DNA of 64,000 bases from Dichetophora obliterata. Taxonomy: Eukaryota; Arthropoda; Insecta; Diptera; Sciomyzidae. Location of the stretch: positions 187,718,388 through 187,782,387 of the forward strand of contig OY986438.1 of assembly GCA_963920525.1 (NCBI GenBank), written 5' to 3'. A program made the translations under genes and the position numbers. The notes below the pieces were generated by a model that was not told the origin of the DNA, did no database searches, and saw only the letters and a program-made list of their open reading frames with translations. The first letter of the stretch is position 1. The number at the start of each line of letters is the position of its first letter. Positions 58,310 to 64,000 of the stretch are shown here, one piece after another.

Positions 58310-58860
58310 TCGTACCCTAGCGTCAACATTAACTGAAAAACAGTTATATTGACTCGACCTATTGTCCAGTAACGCCCAATTTCTTGACCGTAAATTTTCA
58401 TAATTATGCCTACCCCTGTATCTAATTTCAGTATCCTAGTGTGAATATTATTCGAGTTATGGCATTTTTCTAATATTGCCACGCCTTTGTTGAACAACGC
58501 ACACTTTTAACCGTAATTTGTTATAATTGTCCCAACCCTTGTACCAATTTCCAGTGCCCTAGTGTCAATATTAACCGAGATACAGTATTTTTATTATATT
58601 GAAACGCCCTTTTGTCCAACGACGCCCACTTTCTTCACAGTAAATTTTTATAATTATTCCTACACCTGTACTTAATTTCAGTATCCTAGTGTCAATATTA
58701 TTCGAGTTACAGCGTTTTTCTAATACTGCCACGCCTTTTATAGAATATTGCGACGCCCCTGTGTCGAATACCGCCCACTTTTTTAGACGGGCACCTCCGT
58801 GTCTAGTATCTCTATCTGTTGACAAAAAATTGTGGCAATCAGGCAAGTAACTTAGGAGTT
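58310..58860. repeat. four-unit tandem repeat, about 118-127 bp
   Basis: CCTAGNGTNAATATTA recurs at 58316, 58434, 58558 and 58685. Each copy is followed by an A/T stretch, GCCACGCC or CGACGCCC boxes, and TAAATTTTTATAATTATNCCTAC. The GC-boxed unit style resembles the repeats at 905-1440 and 25945-26215 and suggests one superfamily of satellite-bearing dispersed repeats. Confidence 0.8.
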
Positions 58861-59284
58861 ATCGATGTACATACATTAAAAAAAAAACCAACCAACCTCC
58901 TCCTTTTTGAATTCGGTTAAAAATCATCCGGACAATATAAAACGTACAATACTTCGCAACTAAAACTAATGTCGTATAATTTTTTTTCTTATGGCTATTT
59001 ACATAAATATTTATGTAGCAACGTTTATTAAAAATAAAATCGAATTTTTTTCGAAAAAATTCACTGTACAGTTGTGTTGCTTTTTGTTAAAAATACCGTA
59101 TGATATATCTTCGAATTATGTATCAAAATTTTTGCTGTTAAATGCCTTAACCCTAGTTCGGCCTACGATGTTGATAGCCCTTTAAAGGCCGACGCAGTCA
59201 CCCCGGTGACTGTTTTATAAAATATGATAAATTCTGCATTAAAAGAGTCAATTTTGCAAAAAAATGGAAAAAAATGTAAATTAA

Positions 59285-59910
59285 TGCCCTGTTTAGGTAA
59301 AACGAAGCCTTCGTGACAATCTTCATTCGTTTTCCGACGTGATCGTCCTAAATTGGGTCTTTGTAATTTTTTCTTGAGTCGTCGTCCAACATTACGTTGC
59401 TTACGTTTTTGAAATACTCCAACGTCAGTACTTGTCAAAAACATTATTGCCAGATTGTAAAAGTTCAGCATTTAGCGCAAAACTGACAAAAATCTTGAAA
59501 ATTGTATACATATTACTAGCATTTTTTAATAGGTGGCAATACTTTTTGCATCAGCTGTTTTGGTTATTGAATTGTTGACTTTTGGTAGAAATGAAACTGT
59601 TTTTTTAATTGATTGTGATAGTTCCATTTTTCATCTGCTTTTGCTCTACTAGCTCCAAATCTGTTAGTAGCAACTTCCATTTTCAGAACGATAATAATTT
59701 TGCTCTCGTCAAATTGTGACATCTCGTTCGGATTTTTTTGCTTACAAAGACCCAACTTTATACTGAGGTTACGTCTTCGTTCGTTACTGAGTCAGCTGTG
59801 TTCGTTTGTGTCTGACTTTCGTCATACATGGATCCAAAACAGCTGATTGCCGTCAGTTGGACGATGCGTTCGAGAAATAGACGCATCGTTTGTTTTACCT
59901 AAACAGGGCA
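59285..59910. mobile_element. TAA-flanked element nested in the piggyBac
   Basis: Starts TGCCCTGTTTAGGTAAAACG and ends with the inverse TTTTACCTAAACAGGGCA. TAA repeats at 59282-59284 and 59911-59913 suit a 3-bp duplication of PIF/Harbinger type. Inside, GGGTCTTTGTAA near 59358 is inverted at 59743. Minus-strand frames such as KMEVATNRFGASRAKADEKW (59564-59755) and RRLKKKLQRPNLGRSRR (59290-59440) look like pieces of a basic DNA-binding protein. I cannot name the family. Confidence 0.8.
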
Positions 59911-60002
59911 TAACTATCTGACAATACAATCAGGGGATGAGTTTGACAGATTATTCAGAGCACTTATTTTTAAAGTTAATTCAGTGTACTTTGTGAGTAC
60001 AA

Positions 60003-61340
60003 ATGAATTCTTCTAAGCGTGCAAAACGAGACACATTGACAGATGCGGAGATTGAGGCGTTGATCTATGATGATGACAATGTGGAATTCGGCGATGGCGA
60101 CGATGGTGAAGATGATGAATGGCTACCAGATGGCGAAATTGCATCGGATGTCGAGATAGATGATTGGATGAACGAAGTGAATAGCGAAAAAGGGATAGAC
60201 GCAGCCTATGATTATGTCGATCAATTGGTGTATGATGCGCCCGATGGAACGCAGTTGGCCAAAGATTCCACACAAACATCCGCAGTTGGCCACAGCACAA
60301 ACATCCACAGTCACCACCACGAGTATGGGAAAAAACTGATAATATTGAAATGTACGATTTATGAAATTGTTTTGGGTTGTGGTGTTCATAAGTCCAGCAT
60401 GGAAATCATCGATGAGTTTTGGGCTCCATATTCGTTTCCACTCTACCGTACAGCAATGAGTCGAAATAGATTCAAAGCTATTCTTTGCACCATTCGATTC
60501 GAGTAACGCACAACACGTAACGCTCGAAAGGCTTCTGACAAAGCTGCTCCAATATCAGAAATTGGGATGCTTATGAACGACAATTTGCGTAAACAATATC
60601 GGCCATACAGCAACATAAGAATCTATGAGGAACTTTATCCGTTCCGTGGCCGAGTATCGTTTCGCCGATACATCCCGTCAAAGCCAGAAAAATACGGCAT
60701 AAAAGGATTTTGGGCATGCGATGCGAAAACCAGCTATCCGTTGCATGGCATATTATATTTGGGTCGGCAGCCCGGTCGAGAAAATTGTTGTTGAGTTGGT
60801 GCAACCATGGAAAAATAGTGGCCGTAATATTACTACGGACAATTTCTTCACTTCATTACAACTTGCCAATGCGTTAAAGGAGATGAATCTTAGTTTAGTA
60901 GGCACTTTGTAGTTGGCACAGTAGTTGGCCATTGGCCTTACTTTACAATATGTTGGATTTAATGGCGTTGGCTGGGCATATCATTTATCGGGAGCAAAAT
61001 CCAAAGAGTCGTATTAATATCAGCCTCAGTACTTATCTTAATGGGCTTACTCGTGAATTGGCCACTAAAGCCATTAAACGTCGAAAATTAAACCATCTTG
61101 GATTACAGCATTATCACGTGCATACGTACTGCCATGGAAGCTATCTTAAATTTTCGTTTGACTCCATTCTTAGCACCTGAGCCACAAATTCAGCGTCCCG
61201 ATGAAACTGGCCGAATGCCAATCAAAGGCAAGTGTCATCTTTGCCAGCATGTTAAGAAAAACAGCGGAACTCACGCAAAATACGTCAAGTCTGTAAACAA
61301 CCAGTTTGCTAGGAGCACATTCAAACCATAATCAAATGTA
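60003..61340 (+). pseudogene. piggyBac transposase pseudogene
   Basis: The acidic N-terminus (MNSSKRAKRDTLTDAEIEAL followed by D/E-rich runs) is typical. Next come the MSRNRFKAILCTIRF block, a stop at 60504, NARKASDKAAPI, then FRGRVSFRRYIPSKPEKYGI with CDAKTSYPL, and after a frame change NITTDNFFTSLQLA. The DDE residues: the first Asp (normally in a DEQL box) is Tyr here (RIYEELYPFRGR); the second is kept (DNFFTS); the third lies in a deleted segment, since LSLVGTL at about 60910 is followed within 25 bp by LALLYNMLDLMALAGHIIY. The C-terminal cysteine finger remains in pieces (GKCHLCQHVKKN; VCKQPVC; KCIQC). Inactive by at least three independent lesions. Confidence 0.95.
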
Positions 61341-61695
61341 TTCAATGCAAGGAATAAAAATAAAAAACTTAAAATGTGTCCTTTCTTATAAAATGACATA
61401 AGTACATCAATAGAAGACCACAAAAATCTTATAAAAATATAATTCTTATATATGCTTCATACATTTTTACATAGTCACCCAGGTGACTGCATCGACCGAA
61501 ATAAGAATAAAAAGTTTCAGCATGTATCGGTTAACAAAGTCAAAAATGGAAAAATTTTAATTTATGTTTTTTGTACTTAAAAGTCATTACTTTAAGATGT
61601 CACGGAAGATGGGTTAACATAATTGTTTGAAAACATATTTTTTTGTGTGAAAAAGGTGAAATAGTCACCCCGGTGACTCGTCGGCCTAACTAGGG

Positions 61696-62084
61696 TTAAG
61701 GAAGGTTTTTGACAAAATCGATTAAAATGAAGGCATATTTTGGAATATGTTTTCTAAAAAGTTTATTATACAGACAAAAATTTTATTTGCATGTTAATTT
61801 TACATCATCAGTATAAGAAAAAAACATATATTTTTAACGTATATTTTTATTTATAACGATGGTGTGCTTAAAAAGCAATGAAAATCGGGCCACATCGACC
61901 AACGGTCGGCTTCAGATCGTCTTAAAAAGAAATGCATTCAAAACTAGACTCCTTAATGCACATCTTTTACCAAAATGGAATGAAATTATGGAAAATTAAG
62001 AAAATTATAAGGCGGGGAATAAATTACTTTGCGTTATTTTTTTACCACATTATATCGTGTAAAAACTAAACAAATTTTCCAAAT
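61696..62084. other. AT-rich spacer, nothing recognised
   Basis: No gene or repeat structure was seen. CATCTTTTACCAAAATGG at about 61960 also occurs, with small changes, near 11890 and 12005, so part of it is a dispersed repeat. Confidence 0.4.
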
Positions 62085-63430
62085 AAGCTTCCCTTCATAG
62101 ATCTGGCTCCAAGAGAGATGTTTCTAACTATCGAGGAATTGCAAAATTAAGTGCAATCCATAAGTTATTTGAGAAAATCATGACTGATCAATTAACCCAC
62201 TCCGTGTCTTCCACCATTTCTGTCTTTCAACATGGTTTTCTGAAGGGTAGGTCCACTACAACAAACCTCTTAGAGCTTACTACGCGTGTTATAAATGGTT
62301 TTACTTTGGGACTGCAGACTGATGTTATTTATACGGACTTTAGCAAAGCTTTCGACAGTGTTAATCATAATCTTCTTTTGAAAAAACTCCACCTTATTGG
62401 GTTTCCTGTCACATTATTAAATTGGATAAATTCGTATTTATCTAGACGTACTCAAAAGGTTTATATAAGAATTCTCTTTATAAAATATTTCGGTCACTTC
62501 TGGCGTTCCTCGGGGTAGTCATCTTAGACCGGTTTTGTTTTTACTATTCATTAATGATCTTCCTTCGGTAATAAAACACTGTAACGTCTTAATGTACGCT
62601 GACGACGTGAAACTTTTTCTTTGTTACAAATCACCCGAAGAACGACATCTTTTACAATCTGATCTAATTAGACTTGTGGACTGGTGTAGCTTAAATATAT
62701 TAAATCTCAACTTAAACAAATGTAAGCAAATGACATTCTCGCGAAGATCTGCTAATAACATAAATTACACTGTAAATAACACTAACTTAGAAATAGTTTC
62801 CAGTTTTCTCGATCTTGGTGTTATAATGGATTCAAAACTTCGCTTCAATCTACACGTTAATATGGTGATAAATAAGGCAAGAGGAGTTCTTGGTTTCATT
62901 AAAAGATGGGCTAAAGAATTCAATGATCCCTTTACTACTAAATGATTATATACCACTCTCGTAAGGCCAATTCTTGAATATGCAGTTATATGGAACCCAC
63001 AATATAATGTCTACATCGACGCCATAGAATCCGTTCAAAAACAGTTTTTACTTTTTGCTTTACGTCATAGTCGTTGGAATCCCAATATTATGCTTCCATC
63101 GTATGAAATACACGTTAAGATTATTTTACTACCTTCCCTAAGATGCAGAAGAATGATGCTTAATGTCATGTTTCTGTATAAATTACTTCGTGGCGAGATT
63201 AATTCGGAATATCTTATCTCAGCTCTAAATTTTAACATCCCAAGAAGAGGAACTAGACATTTTCTGTTTTTCAAGTTAAGTCAGTGCAGTTCTAATTACG
63301 TTCTTCATTAACCTTTACGATGTATGTGCAGTGATTTCAATGACAACTTTAACATGATTAATTTTTCTGATTCGGTAGACGTCTTAAAATGGAAAATTAT
63401 ATTACATTTAAAAAATTAAATCAATTTAAC
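62085..63430 (+). pseudogene. Jockey/CR1-like LINE, 5'-truncated
   Basis: Plus strand: RDVSNYRGIAKLSAIHKLFE (RT block 1), FQHGFLKGRSTTTNLL, TDFSKAFDSVNHNLLLKKLH, then after a frame break near 62470 SGVPRGSHLRPVLFLLFIND and the catalytic YADD (near 62600), WCSLNILNLNLNKCKQMTFS, and a C-terminal region with LGVIMDSKLRF. A TGA at 62942 and a further frame change separate RPILEYAVIWNPQYN and INSEYLISALNFNIPRRG. It is closest in wording to the LINE at 32639-34480. The endonuclease is missing, so it is 5'-truncated. Confidence 0.88.
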
Positions 63431-63436
63431 TTCATT

Positions 63437-64000
63437 TGTATTTGTATTTGTATTTATTTATAAGACATTAGTACAAATAAGAACTAAGTTCTTTTACAGT
63501 ACAACAAGTAAAAATACCTATAAATAAGTTAAGATAATAAACAAATTGTTTAGAAATAACAACAAATGAATAACAGTGACTATAAATAAGATAATGAATT
63601 ACATTAGATAATGATTAAGAGATTAATAATAATAAAATCAAAAAAAAAAATATTGTATCAATAAATATAAGAATAATAATATGAATGAAGAAAAAGATTA
63701 TGTAAAGATAAAAGAGAAAGGATAGAAAAATAAATTAAGTTGAAGAAGTTAAGAAGTTGAGAAGTGAGTAAAAATAGATTGCCTAAAATTTTCCGCCCGT
63801 TCGATTTCTCTTAAGTTACGTGGTAACGCATTCCACAGTCTTATGGCATTAATGAAAAAAAGATTGGAAGAAGTTAGAGAGCCATGTCTTGGAACTATAA
63901 GTATCTTACATCTTCTAGACAAACTGAACTGCAGTTTTTCATATAGGTAATAAGGAGTTTTACTATGTGTTATTTTATGAAGGTAGATACAGTTTCTAGC
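63437..64000 (-). pseudogene. LINE 3' end, runs off the window
   Basis: The minus-strand frame near 63780-63930 reads CKILIVPRHGSLTSSNLFFI and NAIRLWNALPRNLREIERAE, ending about NFRQSIFTHF. This is the ...F..aIr.WNsLP..ir C-terminal signature of Jockey/CR1-group LINEs. The lower end (63437-63460) is a TTTGTA repeat, which on the minus strand is a (TACAAA)n 3' tail. The upstream part lies beyond the window. Confidence 0.75.

Larger units (their letters stand above)
59151..61695 (+). mobile_element. piggyBac-like element, full length but inactive
   Basis: Begins CCCTAGTTCGGCC and ends GGCCTAACTAGGG, flanked by TTAA on both sides (59147-59150, 61696-61699). Near the ends it carries AGTCACC-CC-GGTGACT boxes (59196-59211, 61663-61678, and a CA-centred one at 61473-61488). 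The left box is preceded by GGCCGACGC, and the right box is followed on the other strand by the same GGCCGACG. A second element (59285-59910) is inserted before the transposase gene. Confidence 0.95.

Noticed and set aside
1..64000. tRNA, rRNA, CRISPR array or bacterial operon features
   Set aside because: None seen. The sequence is eukaryotic, with introns and transposons; short tandem arrays here lack the spacer structure of CRISPR.

Overview
The window is AT-rich eukaryotic DNA with spliced genes, long repeat-filled introns and a dense, nested transposon load. Gene content (a Miple-type midkine/pleiotrophin exon pair and an insect-type short-chain dehydrogenase) and the mobile-element mix (mariner, rosa-like mariner, Tc1, hAT, piggyBac, PIF/Harbinger-like, Jockey/CR1-like and RNase H-bearing LINEs) point to a higher fly (Diptera, Brachycera). 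A tephritid-like fly is my best guess, but genus and species cannot be fixed from sequence alone.

Host genes. Two are well supported. (1) A miple-like secreted heparin-binding growth factor on the + strand. Its signal-peptide exon is at 29169-29400 and its cysteine-rich midkine/pleiotrophin exon at 36791-36928, joined in phase across a 7.4 kb intron. The 5' UTR exon(s) and the C-terminal exon(s) were not found. (2) A complete 249-residue SDR oxidoreductase on the - strand in two exons (50418-50990 and 44947-45123), with a polyA signal just after the stop and a TATA/initiator-like pair upstream. Its 5.3 kb intron holds a mariner, which itself holds a long-inverted-repeat element. A possible third locus (8938-9180, +) shows splice-like coding sequence I could not identify.

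Layout. 0.4-3 kb: dispersed repeats and a 1 kb long-TIR element. 3-8.5 kb: two dead Jockey/CR1-like LINEs (-), one split by a TTA-duplicating DNA element. 9.3-12.2 kb: hAT-like ends enclosing a rosa-like mariner fragment and a 5'-truncated RNase H LINE with a 13-bp target duplication. 12-29 kb: mostly unassigned AT-rich DNA, with a Harbinger relic, an element carrying repeated ACACCG/CGGTGT inverted repeats, a mariner relic and a long-inverted-repeat element. 29.7-34.7 kb: a hAT/ZMYM-type element inside a LINE, then another LINE. 34.8-44.9 kb: a CGATAG cluster, miple exon 2, a TTAA-flanked MITE, and a composite element with a TTA-flanked element and a MADF-like ORF. 45-51 kb: the SDR gene. 51.5-54.9 kb: a mariner relic split by a hAT MITE, a putative solo LTR with a 60-bp tandem array, and a LINE tail. 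56-64 kb: a Tc1 relic, a foldback, a full-length dead piggyBac with another element inside it, and two LINE fragments.

The host genes show no sign of working together. The main story is transposon nesting: in four cases the target duplication is readable, and in three of these removing the insertion restores the interrupted element's reading frame. I did not find a convincing new multi-gene system. The strongest unexplained signals are the ACACCG/CGGTGT element (19.8-20.6 kb), the 60-bp array (53.2 kb) and the 1 kb TTA element with two outward-facing terminal exons (4.5-5.5 kb). All calls are by eye; no searches were run.
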